A stretch of 64,000 nt of DNA from Collimonas sp. OK412 (GCF_900112135.1 NZ_FOLC01000013.1:1-64000); one strand, 5' to 3'; shown: positions 1 through 9,285, counted from the first letter of the stretch. Notes: generated by a model not told the origin, from the letters alone. Numbers and translations: made by a program.

Positions 1-399
1 AACGATCCGGAACCGATGATGGAGATGAACATGACGCCGCTGATCGACGTCATGCTGGTGCTGATCATCATGCTGATCATCACGATTCCGATCCAGAATC
101 ACGCGATCAAGCTGAACATGCCGACCGGTAATCCGCCGCCGCCATTGGCCTTGCCGGTGGTCGACACGGTGGACATCGATCCGACAGGAACCGTGATGTG
201 GAACGGTACGCCGATGGCGAACCGCGCGGAACTGGAAGACCGCTTGAAGACGGTGGTCGCGGGCGGCAATATCGATGAAGTGCACCTGCGGCCGAACAAG
301 CTGGTGGAGTACAAGTCGGTGGCAGCCGTGATGGCGTCGGCGCAGCGGCTGGGCGTCACCAAGATCGGCATCGTCGGTAACGAGCAGTTCATGGAGTAA
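1..399 (+). CDS. exbD: ExbD/TolR biopolymer transport protein (5' partial)
   Basis: The reading frame is already open at base 1, so the true start lies outside the window. The visible part has the ExbD signature: a short N-terminal stretch ending EMNMTPLIDVMLVLIIM, where the Asp inside the single membrane helix is the proton-path residue of the family, followed by a periplasmic domain of about 100 residues. ExbD works with ExbB and TonB to energise TonB-dependent outer-membrane receptors. A strong terminator lies 25 bases after the stop, so this is probably the last gene of an exbB-exbD operon. TolR is the alternative, but the NMTPLIDVMLVL form and the downstream TPR gene favour ExbD. Confidence 0.9.
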   Translation, partial: NDPEPMMEMNMTPLIDVMLVLIIMLIITIPIQNHAIKLNMPTGNPPPPLALPVVDTVDIDPTGTVMWNGTPMANRAELEDRLKTVVAGGNIDEVHLRPNKLVEYKSVAAVMASAQRLGVTKIGIVGNEQFME

Positions 400-424
400 T
401 CAATAGCATTTGTTTTTGCACCAG

Positions 425-464
425 AAAATAGGCAGGGTCATACCCCTGCCTATTTTCGTTTTTT
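425..464 (+). terminator. Rho-independent terminator after exbD
   Basis: A perfect 13-bp stem (AAAATAGGCAGGG with its complement) has a 6-base loop and is followed by a T-rich tract. It lies between exbD and the TPR gene and overlaps the upstream reach of that gene's open frame, which supports the later ATG at 482. Confidence 0.85.
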
Positions 465-481
465 CGATTGAAAGAATAGCT

Positions 482-1750
482 ATGTCCAAATTGCGTTTCG
501 CACCAATTTTCGTGTTGTTGGCAGCCGTGGGCCTGACCACGGCACTTCCCATGGCCGGCTTTGCTCCGCTGGCGCATGCCGCGGACGCCAGCGCCAAAGC
601 CGAGACGGTGCGCCCGGAAATCGGCACGCCGCTGCAGGCAGCGCAGGCGCTTCTTAAAGAAGAAAAATTCAAGGAAGCGCTGGCCAAGATCGCTGAAACC
701 GATGCTGTCGCTGACAAGACACCGTATGAAATATATGCCATCGACCGCCTGCGCGGGGCTGCTGCCGCGCGCGCCGGCGATACCGACCTGGCAGGCAAAT
801 CGTTCGAAGCAGTGATTGCGTCCGGACGCCTGGAGCCGGCGGAAAAAGCCAAGATCGTGCAGGCGTTGGGCAGTTTGTACTACGACGCGGAAAAATATCC
901 CAAAGCCATCGAATGGCTATCGCGCTCGCTGAAGGAAAACGGCAACGATCCGCAAACCCGCACCTTGCTGATCCAGTCCTACTACCTGAGCAACGACATT
1001 CCGCGCGCCACCAGCGAGCTGCAGAAAGACATCGCGGCCGATGAAAGCGCAGGCCGTACGCCGACCGAGATCACCTTGAAACTGCTGGTCAGCTGTGCGC
1101 TCAAGAGCAACGACAAACAGGCATACCTGAGCTCGCTGGAAAAGCTCAACAGCTACTATCCGAAGAAAGAATACTGGCTCGACTTACTCAGCCGTATCCA
1201 GGCCAAGCCGGGCTTCTCTGACCATCTGACGCTGGACTTGTACCGCTTGAAAGCCGCGACAGCGCAGTTGCAGACCAGCGCCGAATTCACCGACGTGGCG
1301 CAACTGGCGCTGCTGGCGGGATTCCCGGCAGAAGCGAAGAAAACGCTGGACCAGGGTTTTCAGTCGGGTGTTCTGGGCAGCGGTCCTGACGCCGCCAAGC
1401 AAAAGCGCCTGCGCGACCAGGCCAGCAAAGGAATGGCCGACGACCAGAGAACATTAGCGCAAACCGAAGCCTCGGTAAACGCCAGCAAGGAAGGCACCGG
1501 CCAGCTCAACCTCGGGTATGCGCTGGTCACCGCCGGCCAGTTTGACAAAGGCTTGGCGCTGATGGAGAACGGCCTGAAGAAGGGCGGCCTCAAGCGTCCA
1601 GAGGACGCCAAGCTGCACCTGGGCATTGCTTACCAGCTGGCCGGACAGAAAGACAAGGCGATCCAGGCCTTCAAGTCGGTTCAAGGTACAGATGGCGTTG
1701 CCGATTTGGCGCGCTTGTGGGTGATGCAGGCAAACCATCCGATCAATTAA
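482..1750 (+). CDS. Secreted tetratricopeptide-repeat protein
   Basis: 422 residues. The frame is open from 410, but that extension runs through the terminator hairpin. The ATG at 482 begins a proper signal peptide (MSKLRFAPIFVLLAAVGLTTA, cleavage near AHA-AD). The rest is helical, with TPR-like units such as ALGSLYYDAEKYPKAIEWLSRS around residues 130-150 and another pair near the C-terminus (LGYALVTAGQFDKGLALMENG and LGIAYQLAGQKDKAIQAF). It is probably a periplasmic scaffold. TPR proteins of this kind often sit beside TonB/ExbBD genes in betaproteobacteria, so a link to TonB-dependent transport is inferred. The partner is unknown. Confidence 0.75.
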   Translation: MSKLRFAPIFVLLAAVGLTTALPMAGFAPLAHAADASAKAETVRPEIGTPLQAAQALLKEEKFKEALAKIAETDAVADKTPYEIYAIDRLRGAAAARAGDTDLAGKSFEAVIASGRLEPAEKAKIVQALGSLYYDAEKYPKAIEWLSRSLKENGNDPQTRTLLIQSYYLSNDIPRATSELQKDIAADESAGRTPTEITLKLLVSCALKSNDKQAYLSSLEKLNSYYPKKEYWLDLLSRIQAKPGFSDHLTLDLYRLKAATAQLQTSAEFTDVAQLALLAGFPAEAKKTLDQGFQSGVLGSGPDAAKQKRLRDQASKGMADDQRTLAQTEASVNASKEGTGQLNLGYALVTAGQFDKGLALMENGLKKGGLKRPEDAKLHLGIAYQLAGQKDKAIQAFKSVQGTDGVADLARLWVMQANHPIN

Positions 1751-1774
1751 TCTGACGCAATGCGGCGCTGAATA

Positions 1775-1806
1775 GAAAACGTCTCACCTTTCGGTGAGAC
1801 GTTTTC
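1775..1806. terminator. Bidirectional terminator hairpin
   Basis: A perfect 14-bp stem (GAAAACGTCTCACC and its complement) with a TTTC loop lies between the convergent TPR gene and the small lipoprotein gene. The A and T runs at the stem base suit termination on both strands. Confidence 0.8.
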
Positions 1807-1844
1807 AGTTAACCGCTGTCAATCATGCCGTAAAAAAGGCGTAC

Positions 1845-2063
1845 TTAATTCCTGGGTGCGTGTGTCGTACCTGTACCAAACAGCCCGCTAGCTTGCTCAG
1901 GCGAGAGCGTTTCCACATTCGACTTCTTGTTTTGCCTGGACGGCAGGTTGCTGCCGGTGGTGTAAACGTTTTCCTGGTTGTCGGCGACGTTCTGGTTGCC
2001 GGCGTCGACTGCGCATGCAGACAGGACGGGCAGGATAAATGCACAGGCAAATAGTGTTTTCAT
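1845..2063 (-). CDS. Small lipoprotein of unknown function
   Basis: 72 residues. The N-terminus MKTLFACAFILPVLSAC is a lipoprotein signal peptide with lipobox LSAC, so the mature protein should start at a lipidated Cys of about residue 17. The remainder is short, polar and Asn/Gln/Ser-rich with no recognisable domain. It converges on the TPR gene through a shared terminator. The long intergenic region upstream (2064-2312) should hold its promoter. Confidence 0.55.
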   Translation of the reverse strand: MKTLFACAFILPVLSACAVDAGNQNVADNQENVYTTGSNLPSRQNKKSNVETLSPEQASGLFGTGTTHAPRN

Positions 2064-2312
2064 GGCTGGTTTCTTTGTCTCTGGATGTTGGAGTTGGTAG
2101 CCCGCTCGACGTGATGGCTGCGCGCTACATGATGTTACATTTTAGAAATGCACGATAGCATATTTACTTTCGAAAAAGCAACAAGCAACGTGGCAAACAG
2201 ACATCGCATGCAATCGATGATATTGTGTTTCCCTTACGCCGCAGCCACCAGCCGCCGGCGTATTTTTTCAGCTTTGCTCATCTGATTTCACCCAAATCAC
2301 AACGGACAAAAC

Positions 2313-4496
2313 ATGTACCTAAAACACGCATTGGCCCTATCCGCCATCCTCACCAGCGGCGGCATCGCCCAGCAATGCCCGGCGGGCAACCATGCCCTGG
2401 CTTATCCGGTCAGCAAGAAAATCGACCAGGTAGACGACTATCACGGCGTCAAGGTAGCCGACCCTTACCGCTGGCTGGAAAACGGCAACAGCGACGACAC
2501 CAAGGCGTGGATAGAGGCGCAAAACACACTGACGCAAGGCTTCCTTGAAAAAATTCCTGCACGCGCGGCGATCCGCGAACGGCTGACCAAGCTGTGGAAT
2601 TTCGAACGCTTCAGCGTGCCCTTCAAGGAAGGCGGCCGTTATTTTTACAGCCGTAACGACGGCCTGCAAAACCAGGCGGTGCTATACACCGTCAAGCAAC
2701 TCGATGAAGAGCCGCGCCTGCTGCTCGATCCCAACAAGCTGGCGGCGGACGGCACGGTGGCGCTGGCCGGCATTGCGGTCAGCCCGAACGGCAAATACCT
2801 GGCCTACGGCACCGCTGCCTCCGGCTCCGACTGGAACGAATGGAAGGTGCGCGACATCGAAAGCGGCAAAGACACCGCCGATCATTTGCAGTGGGTAAAA
2901 TTCTCGGGCGCATCCTGGGCCCACGACAGCTCGGGCTTTTTCTACAGCCGCTACGATGCGCCGAAAGAAGCGACCAAGCTGGCCGACGTGAATTATTTCC
3001 AGAAGCTGTATTTCCATAAAATCGGCACTTCCCAGGACAACGATGTCCTGGTCTACGACCGGCCGGATCAAAAGGAATGGGGTTTCGCCGGCCACGTCAC
3101 CGATGACGGCAAATACCTGATCGTCAGCATTTCGCAAGGCACGGAACAAAAGAATCGCGTGTACTACAAGGAGCTGGGCAAAAAAGACGCAAAGATGCTA
3201 CCGCTGCTTGACGGTTTCGATGCTTCTTACGATTTCATCGACAACGATGGCCCGGTGTTCCTGTTCAACTCCAACAAGGACGCGCCAAAAGGCCGCATTA
3301 TCGCGATCGACACGCGCCACCCCGAAGTTGAAAAATGGCAGGTGATCGTGCCGGAGGCCGAGCAAACCTTGCAAGGCGCGAACGTGGTCGACCAGCGCCT
3401 GGTGCTGGACTACCTGAAAGATGCGCGCAGCCAGGTCAAGGTATTCACGCTGGACGGCAAGCTGGTGCGGGAAGTGGCTTTGCCGGGAATAGGTTCTGCC
3501 AGCGGTTTCGGCGGCAAGCGCCATGACAAGGAAACCTTCTATTCGTTTACCGGCTTTACCACGCCAGCGTCGATTTACCGGTATGACCTGGCGAGCGGCA
3601 AGAGCAGCCTGTACCGGCAGCCGAAGGTCGATTTCGATCCGAGCGCGTTCGAGACGCGCCAGGTTTTCTACAGCAGCAAGGATGGCACCCGGGTGCCGAT
3701 GTTCATCGTATCGAAAAAGGGCCTGAAGCTCGATGGCAGCAACCCGACTTATCTGTACGGTTACGGCGGCTTCAACATTTCACTGACGCCGGCGTTCTCG
3801 GTGCCCAACCTGGCCTGGATGGAAATGGGCGGCGTGTACGCCGTGCCGAACCTGCGCGGCGGCGGCGAGTACGGCAAGGCATGGCATGAAGCCGGCACCA
3901 AGCTGCAAAAGCAAAACGTGTTCGACGATTTCATCGGCGCGGCGCAGTGGCTGATCGCCAATAAATATACCTCGCCGCAGAAACTGGCGATCGGCGGCGG
4001 CAGCAACGGCGGGCTGCTGGTCGGCGCCACCATGGTGCAACGGCCGGAGCTGTTTGCCGCGGCGATCCCGGCCGTCGGCGTGATGGACATGCTGCGCTTC
4101 CATAAATTCACCATCGGCTGGGGCTGGACTTCGGATTACGGCTCTTCCGACAACGCCGATGAATTCAAAGCCTTGTATGCCTATTCGCCGCTGCACAACC
4201 TGAAGCCAGGCACCTGCTATCCGGCCACGCTGGTGACCACCGCCGACCATGACGACCGCGTGGTGCCGGCGCACAGCTTCAAGTTTGCGGCCACCGAACA
4301 GGCTGACCAGGCAGGCGCGGCGCCGGTGCTGATACGCATCGACACCAAGGCCGGGCATGGCGCCGGCAAGCCGACTTCGAAGCAGATTGAAGAGGTGGCC
4401 GATCGCTGGGGCTTTTTGACCAAGGTGCTGGACATGCGCCCGGCGCCGGACGCCGGTGCGGTGGCGGGCAATCCACCAGAGCCGTCGGCCGACTGA
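2313..4496 (+). CDS. Prolyl oligopeptidase family serine peptidase (S9A)
   Basis: 727 residues, normal for the family. It has a predicted signal peptide (about residues 1-20), the N-terminal POP signature YHGVKVADPYRWLE, a beta-propeller region, and a C-terminal alpha/beta-hydrolase domain. The triad can be placed as Ser564 in GGGSNGG, Asp647 in ADHDDRVVP and His682 in KAGHGAGKP. The enzyme cuts short proline-containing peptides after Pro. The leader suggests a periplasmic location, unlike cytosolic mammalian POP. It appears to be a single-gene unit. No clear Shine-Dalgarno precedes the ATG, so the start is slightly uncertain. Confidence 0.92.
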   Translation: MYLKHALALSAILTSGGIAQQCPAGNHALAYPVSKKIDQVDDYHGVKVADPYRWLENGNSDDTKAWIEAQNTLTQGFLEKIPARAAIRERLTKLWNFERFSVPFKEGGRYFYSRNDGLQNQAVLYTVKQLDEEPRLLLDPNKLAADGTVALAGIAVSPNGKYLAYGTAASGSDWNEWKVRDIESGKDTADHLQWVKFSGASWAHDSSGFFYSRYDAPKEATKLADVNYFQKLYFHKIGTSQDNDVLVYDRPDQKEWGFAGHVTDDGKYLIVSISQGTEQKNRVYYKELGKKDAKMLPLLDGFDASYDFIDNDGPVFLFNSNKDAPKGRIIAIDTRHPEVEKWQVIVPEAEQTLQGANVVDQRLVLDYLKDARSQVKVFTLDGKLVREVALPGIGSASGFGGKRHDKETFYSFTGFTTPASIYRYDLASGKSSLYRQPKVDFDPSAFETRQVFYSSKDGTRVPMFIVSKKGLKLDGSNPTYLYGYGGFNISLTPAFSVPNLAWMEMGGVYAVPNLRGGGEYGKAWHEAGTKLQKQNVFDDFIGAAQWLIANKYTSPQKLAIGGGSNGGLLVGATMVQRPELFAAAIPAVGVMDMLRFHKFTIGWGWTSDYGSSDNADEFKALYAYSPLHNLKPGTCYPATLVTTADHDDRVVPAHSFKFAATEQADQAGAAPVLIRIDTKAGHGAGKPTSKQIEEVADRWGFLTKVLDMRPAPDAGAVAGNPPEPSAD

Positions 4497-4562
4497 CGGC
4501 ATCCCGACAGCAGCGGCTGGCCGTCCACCGCAGCCGCTGCGGACTGAATGCAGGGCGATATC

Positions 4563-5423
4563 CTATGAGGCTTTTTTCTCGCTGAGCGTATCGCGGTGAT
4601 CGTGCTTCAGGTCCGCGTAGCATTCGCAAGCCCTTGCTTCCAGGCCATCCCGGTCCAGCACTGTCAGGTGCCCGCGCGCATATTGGATCAGGCCTTCTTC
4701 CTGCAGCTTGCCGGCTGCCTCGGCGATCGATTCGCGCCGCACGCCCAGCATCGCGGCAATCGCGCTTTGCGTGACGCTGATTTCGTTGCCAGGCAAGCGG
4801 TCTAGCGTCAGCAGCAGGCAACGGCACAATTGCTGCGGCACGCTGTGATGACGGTTGCACACGGCGGTTTGCGACATTTGCGCAAGCAGCGTCTGCGTAT
4901 AGTGCAGCAACAGTTGCTGCAAGGCGCCGCCGCGGGCGAACTCTTCCGCCAGGATGCTGGCCTTCAGGCGAAAGCCATAACCCGCGTTTTTCACGGTGGC
5001 CCGGTTCAGGCTCTTGCCGCCGCCCATGAACAGGGTGACTCCCAGCACTCCCTCATTGCCGATCACCGCAGTCTCGGCCGAGCTGCCGTCTTTCATGTCG
5101 TGGACCAGAGAAACGATGCTGCTGGTGAGAAAATAAATATGCCGTATCTGGCTATCCGCTTCGCATACCGTCATGCCGAACGGCATCGCGACAAATTCCA
5201 GGTGCGGCAGCAGGCGCCGGAAATCTTCTGGCGGCAGGGCGTCGAGTATGTGGTTCTGCAAAGGATTGTGGCCGTACAGGCCGGCAATGCGGAGCGAGGT
5301 GAGGTGTTGCGTGCCGGGCTGGATCAGCTCGGCCATGCTTTCTCTCCGAAGGACCGACAGCACCGCGGCGCTATTTTTCGCACTCGTTTTCAGAGTGCCG
5401 CAATTGTTCAATACGTAAGCCAT
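4563..5423 (-). CDS. Crp/Fnr family transcriptional regulator
   Basis: 286 residues from the ATG at 5423, which has AAAGGAG six bases upstream. A second start at 5336 (MAELIQPGT, with GGAGAG upstream) would give 257 residues and also contains both domains. Residues after NHILDALPPEDF form a cyclic-nucleotide-binding-like beta barrel. The C-terminus has a winged helix (VTQSAIAAMLGVRRESIAEAAGKL). The Cys cluster expected of an FNR [4Fe-4S] sensor is absent, so the signal is unknown. This subtype (LL.MSQTAVCNRHHSVPQQLCRCLL) is common near stress genes in Burkholderiales. It converges on the prolyl oligopeptidase gene. Confidence 0.85.
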   Translation of the reverse strand: MAYVLNNCGTLKTSAKNSAAVLSVLRRESMAELIQPGTQHLTSLRIAGLYGHNPLQNHILDALPPEDFRRLLPHLEFVAMPFGMTVCEADSQIRHIYFLTSSIVSLVHDMKDGSSAETAVIGNEGVLGVTLFMGGGKSLNRATVKNAGYGFRLKASILAEEFARGGALQQLLLHYTQTLLAQMSQTAVCNRHHSVPQQLCRCLLLTLDRLPGNEISVTQSAIAAMLGVRRESIAEAAGKLQEEGLIQYARGHLTVLDRDGLEARACECYADLKHDHRDTLSEKKAS

Positions 5424-5565
5424 CGCCATCTCCTTTGAGGATGTGGTTTGTACTGCTGTGTATTGATGATTGCATTGGAGCGGAGTTTGCGAAATCAGCG
5501 CTTGTCTTCTTCTGCTGTAGGAATGCGCTGACACAGGAATCGACGCTGGAGAGGCGTCCTGTCAC

Positions 5566-5601
5566 AAAAAAATGCGGTTGACGCCCTGTGGCGCCAACCG
5601 C
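5566..5601 (-). terminator. Rho-independent terminator of the small lipoprotein gene
   Basis: On the minus strand GCGGTTGGCGCC pairs with GGCGTCAACCGC (one G-T pair) around an ACAG loop and is followed by seven T. It begins just after the stop at 5608. Confidence 0.8.
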
Positions 5602-5607
5602 GGTCTG

Positions 5608-5826
5608 CTAGCTGCCGCTGGAAGAACTGGCGCCCGATGCAGCCGGTGCGGCCGGTGCAGCGTCGGGGGCCGACGGGGCGGGGGCTGCCGGAGCGGCTGG
5701 CGGCATTGCCTGCTGCGTTGCCGGTGGAGTGGCTGCTGCAGGAGCATTAGGGTCATCCGTTTTTTTACATCCGCTGACCGCGATCATGGCAATTGCTGTA
5801 ACGATAAGTGTGTGCTTAAGTAACAT
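5608..5826 (-). CDS. Ala/Pro-rich small lipoprotein
   Basis: 72 residues from the ATG at 5826, which has GGAGAG upstream. The frame is open slightly further but without a good ribosome site. The signal peptide ends in lipobox AVSGC. The mature part is KKTDDPN followed by a low-complexity Ala/Pro/Ser tail, a typical flexible linker. No enzymatic domain is visible. It may be a short envelope tether; function unknown. Confidence 0.6.
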   Translation of the reverse strand: MLLKHTLIVTAIAMIAVSGCKKTDDPNAPAAATPPATQQAMPPAAPAAPAPSAPDAAPAAPAASGASSSSGS

Positions 5827-6111
5827 ATTCTCTCCATCGGACGGGAGCAGCATGTCAAAACCGCCACCGTCAAAAAATGAAAAATGAACTGCTGACGTTT
5901 ATATCTTTGTGCAAAATTCCGCGAATGTAAAGTTTGAATCGGTGTTTCAGTAAGGGCCGGTATCCGCCAGACAACAGTCAATCGACCGGAAAGCCGCATG
6001 CAGCAAGGGATGCCGGCTATTTTCAGGGGTGACGCGCTAAGTTGCCTAGCGCACAAAACTGATCTGGATTTGCAATTAACCTTGATTCACCATCTTTATA
6101 AAGGACTCGAC

Positions 6112-6435
6112 ATGAAAAACATTCATATCCTCGTGCTGCCTATTGCGGCGCTGCTGTGCGTCAACCTGGCCCAGGCACAAACCACGGCGCCCGCCGAAGG
6201 TGCCGCACCCGCAGCGACCACCAGCGTCGATACCCGCGCCACCTTGACCGACCCGCTGGTGCAAAAACGGCAAGCCGATAGTGACGCGAAGGCAGAATAC
6301 AAGGCCAAGAAAAAAACCGCAAAGGCAAACATGAAAGTAGAAAAAGCGGAGGCGAAATCGGATCTGAAAGAAGAGAAACAGGAATCGACCAAGGCTCGCG
6401 ACAAGGCCATGGCAGCCGATCCCATGCCTAAATAA
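6112..6435 (+). CDS. Small secreted Lys/Ala-rich protein
   Basis: 107 residues starting at MKNIHILVLPIAALL, with AAGGAC upstream. The signal peptide is cleaved near AQA-QT. The mature protein is dominated by Lys, Ala and Glu in alternating charged stretches (KAEYKAKKKTAKANMKVEKAEAK), probably helical. It is similar in build to the paralogous pair at 37274 and 43059 but lacks their His-His motif and shared leader. Function unknown; probably periplasmic. Confidence 0.6.
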   Translation: MKNIHILVLPIAALLCVNLAQAQTTAPAEGAAPAATTSVDTRATLTDPLVQKRQADSDAKAEYKAKKKTAKANMKVEKAEAKSDLKEEKQESTKARDKAMAADPMPK

Positions 6436-6480
6436 ACAATGCTCTCCGCCATCGCGCCGCGGCCGATGGCGCTGCAGGCA

Positions 6481-7179
6481 TCATGTTGCGGCGAGCGCCC
6501 AGTCCGCGGCCTTGCGTGCATGGATGCTGGTGGTGTCGAACAAGGGTACTGCCGAATCCTGGGCGCCGACCAGCAGCGAGATCTCGGTGCAACCCAGGAT
6601 GACCGCCTGCGCTCCTTGCGCGACCAGGCTCGCAATCACCCTGCGGTATTCCGCGCGCGACGCTTCCTTCACCTGGCCCACGCAAAGCTCGTCGTAGATG
6701 ATGCGATGGACCGTATCGCGGTCTTCCTGCCCGGGCGTCAATATCTGCAAGCCGTGGCGTTCGCGCAGGCGGTCTTTGTAGAACGCCTGCTCCATGGTGA
6801 AACGGGTGCCGATCAAACCTATCGTCGACAAGCCTGCCTGCTTGATTTCGTCGGCAGTGGGATCGGCGATATGGAACAAGGGGATGCCGGCCGCGGCTTC
6901 GATCGCGGCCGCGACCTTGTGCATGGTGTTAGTGCACAGGACCAGGAAATCGGCGCCAGCTCGTTCCAGCGCCTGCGCCGCTTCAGCCATCCTGGCGCCG
7001 GCGGCGTCCCAGTCGCCGGCATGCTGCAGGCGTTCTATCTCGTGGAAATCGACGCTGTAGAGAATGATTTTTGCCGAGTGCAGCCCGCCCAGCTGCTGCT
7101 TGACGGTTTCATTGATTTGACGGTAATAGGGCACGGTCGATTCCCAGCTCATGCCGCCGATAAGGCCGATGGTCTTCAA
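6481..7179 (-). CDS. Aspartate/glutamate racemase family protein
   Basis: 232 residues. It starts MKTIGLIGGMSWEST, the hallmark of the YgeA/RacX branch of PLP-independent amino-acid racemases. The two catalytic cysteines are visible in LCTNTMHK (about residue 83) and LGCTEISLL (about residue 194). Known members interconvert L- and D-amino acids with broad specificity; the substrate cannot be read from sequence. It is divergent from azlC, with about 110 bases between. Confidence 0.88.
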   Translation of the reverse strand: MKTIGLIGGMSWESTVPYYRQINETVKQQLGGLHSAKIILYSVDFHEIERLQHAGDWDAAGARMAEAAQALERAGADFLVLCTNTMHKVAAAIEAAAGIPLFHIADPTADEIKQAGLSTIGLIGTRFTMEQAFYKDRLRERHGLQILTPGQEDRDTVHRIIYDELCVGQVKEASRAEYRRVIASLVAQGAQAVILGCTEISLLVGAQDSAVPLFDTTSIHARKAADWALAAT

Positions 7180-7293
7180 AGAACACTCCTACGGTAGAGA
7201 TTGACGCGCGCATGCGCAGGGCGCCAATATGACAGTCCACTAGCGCAAAGCGGCGCTTGACATTACTATTCCGGCATCGCAAAGGAATAGATT

Positions 7294-8019
7294 ATGCCGC
7301 ATCCCACCTCCCTGTCCAGTTTTGCCGCCGGCGCCCGCGACACCATACCGATGATGGTTGGCGCGGCGCCGTTCGGCGTGATTTTCGGCGCGCTGGTCGC
7401 CGCCGGGCCGCTGGCGCCCTGGCAAGGCCAGCTGATGTCGCTCGGCGTGTTCGCCGGCTCCAGCCAGTTCATCGCGGTCGGCCTGGCGGCAGGGCAGGTC
7501 GGCCTGCTGGTGATCTGGATGGCCACCTTCATCGTCAACCTGCGCCACATGCTGTACGCGGCGACCTTGCTGCCGCACGTCAGCCACTTGCCGGCGCGCT
7601 GGCGTTTCCTGCTGGGCTTCCTGCTGACCGATGAAACCTTCGCCGTGATGAATGCCTACTACCTGAAGCACGCCCATACGCCCCGCGGGCACTGGTATTT
7701 CCTGGGATCGGGCTTGTCGATGTACGGCAACTGGCAGTTGTGGACACTGCTCGGTTTGCTGTTCGGCACGGCATTCCCGCAATTGCAGACCCTGGGGCTG
7801 GATTTTGCGATGGTGGCGACTTTCATCGCGATCGTGGTGCCGCAGCTGTTTCGCTTGCCGCAACTGGCTGCCGCGGTGGCCGCAGGCGCATTCGCCTGGT
7901 TCCTGCGTGATCTGCCTTACAAGCTGGGATTGCTGGCGGCGATCCTGGCCGGAGTCGGCGTCGGCCTGGCGCTGTCGCACTGGCAGGCGCTGCGCCGCGC
8001 GGCAAGGAGCAAGGCATGA
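7294..8019 (+). CDS. azlC: AzlC family branched-chain amino-acid exporter, large subunit
   Basis: 241 residues with multiple hydrophobic helices. It has the AzlC signature near the start (IPMMVGAAPFGVIFGAL) and LTDETFAV in the middle. AzlC pairs with the small subunit AzlD to export branched-chain or other amino acids across the inner membrane. The stop overlaps the azlD start (ATGA), which indicates translational coupling. The divergent racemase gene suggests a link to amino-acid metabolism, but this is inferred only from position. Confidence 0.9.
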   Translation: MPHPTSLSSFAAGARDTIPMMVGAAPFGVIFGALVAAGPLAPWQGQLMSLGVFAGSSQFIAVGLAAGQVGLLVIWMATFIVNLRHMLYAATLLPHVSHLPARWRFLLGFLLTDETFAVMNAYYLKHAHTPRGHWYFLGSGLSMYGNWQLWTLLGLLFGTAFPQLQTLGLDFAMVATFIAIVVPQLFRLPQLAAAVAAGAFAWFLRDLPYKLGLLAAILAGVGVGLALSHWQALRRAARSKA

Positions 8020-8345
8020 TGTACTACACTTGGATGATCATCGGCATGGCGCTGATCACGGTATTCATCAAGGCGGCGATCTTCATGCTGGGCGAGCGCG
8101 CCGCCTTTCCGATCTGGCTCAAGGAAGCGCTGGCCTTTGTGCCGGTCACCGTGCTGACGGCGATCATCGTGCCGATGGTGCTGGCGCCGCACGGCCAGGG
8201 GCTTGAGCTGAGCTGGCGCAATCCGCAGCTGATCGCCGCCATTGCAGCGGTCCTGGTGTGCGCCGGCACACGGCGCCAGCTGCTGACCATCATGGTTGGG
8301 CTGCTGGTGTTTTTTGCCTGGCAGTTCGGGGTGCTGGGACGCTAG
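8016..8345 (+). CDS. azlD: AzlD family transporter small subunit
   Basis: 109 residues with about four hydrophobic helices, including the AzlD pattern RAAFPIWLKEALAFVPVTVL. It starts inside the azlC stop codon. Its last 56 bases are read on the other strand as the tail of the LysR gene, an unusually long convergent overlap. Confidence 0.88.
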   Translation: MMYYTWMIIGMALITVFIKAAIFMLGERAAFPIWLKEALAFVPVTVLTAIIVPMVLAPHGQGLELSWRNPQLIAAIAAVLVCAGTRRQLLTIMVGLLVFFAWQFGVLGR

Positions 8346-9285
8346 GGTATTTTTCACTCGGCTTTTTTTTCGGCCGTTGCATCTGACCGACCATCGGCGG
8401 GATCTCCGCCACCAGGGCGTCGATCGCCACGCGGGTCTTGGTCGGCAGATAGCGCGACTGCGGCCATACCACATAGATCTCGGTAGGCAGCACGCTTTCG
8501 CTGTCGATCACCAGCTCCAGTTCGCCGGCGGCGGCATGTTTCGACATCAGCCAGCAAGGCAGCCAGGCCAGTCCGGCGCCGGCCACCGCGGCATCGGTGA
8601 TGGCTTGTAGGTCGTCGAACACCAGGCGGATGTTCACTTGCGGCTTGTGCACCTGGCCGGCGCTGTCGCGCACGCGCCAGGGCTCCAGGCGGCCGGCGCG
8701 GCCGTAGGCAATTCCGACATGCCGGCTCATCTCCGCCACGCTGCCCGGCTTGCCGTGAGCAGCCAGGTATGACGGCGCGGCGCAGATCGACATGTCTTGC
8801 GTAGCCAGCTGGCGCGCTACCAGGGTGGCGCTGTCGGGCAGGCTGCCGATGCGGATCGCCAGGTCGTATTTTTCTTCCACCAGGTCTTCCACCCGGTCGC
8901 TGAACGAGATTTCGATCGCCAGCCGCGGATGGCGCCGCGCCAGGGCCAGCAGCACCGGGGCCACGCAGTGGCGGCCGAACAGCACCGGCACGCTGACGCG
9001 CAAGCGCCCGATGGCTTCGCTCTTGCCGCTGTCCAGCGCCGATGCGCCGGCGTCCAGTTCCGCCAGCGCGCGCACGCAGCGTTCGTAATAAGCCTGGCCG
9101 TCTTCGGTCAGGCTCTGGCTGCGCGTGGTCCGTTGAAACAGGCGCACTCCCAGGCGCTGCTCTAGCCGCGCAATGCTCTTGCCTACCGCCGAGCGGGTCA
9201 GGCGCATGCGTTCCGCCGCCAGCGCAAAACTGCCGGCTTCCACCGCCTCGACGAAAGCACTGATGCCATGCAAACGGTCGCTCAT
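8290..9285 (-). CDS. LysR family transcriptional regulator
   Basis: 331 residues, longer than the usual roughly 300. The N-terminal winged helix (LHGISAFVEAVEAGSFALAA, then SAVGKSIARLEQRLG) is followed by a LysR substrate-binding domain ending near VAEIPPM. The final 30 or so residues (RPKKKPSEKY onward) are a basic Pro/Ala tail encoded antisense to azlD. The gene is divergent from the MDR oxidoreductase at 9430 (144 bases between), so that gene is the likely target. Confidence 0.88.
   Translation of the reverse strand: MSDRLHGISAFVEAVEAGSFALAAERMRLTRSAVGKSIARLEQRLGVRLFQRTTRSQSLTEDGQAYYERCVRALAELDAGASALDSGKSEAIGRLRVSVPVLFGRHCVAPVLLALARRHPRLAIEISFSDRVEDLVEEKYDLAIRIGSLPDSATLVARQLATQDMSICAAPSYLAAHGKPGSVAEMSRHVGIAYGRAGRLEPWRVRDSAGQVHKPQVNIRLVFDDLQAITDAAVAGAGLAWLPCWLMSKHAAAGELELVIDSESVLPTEIYVVWPQSRYLPTKTRVAIDALVAEIPPMVGQMQRPKKKPSEKYPSVPAPRTARQKTPAAQP

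Noticed and set aside
4908-4925. Runs such as CAGCAACAGTTGCTG looking like an operator
   Set aside because: Located inside the Crp/Fnr coding sequence and explained by Gln/Leu codons.
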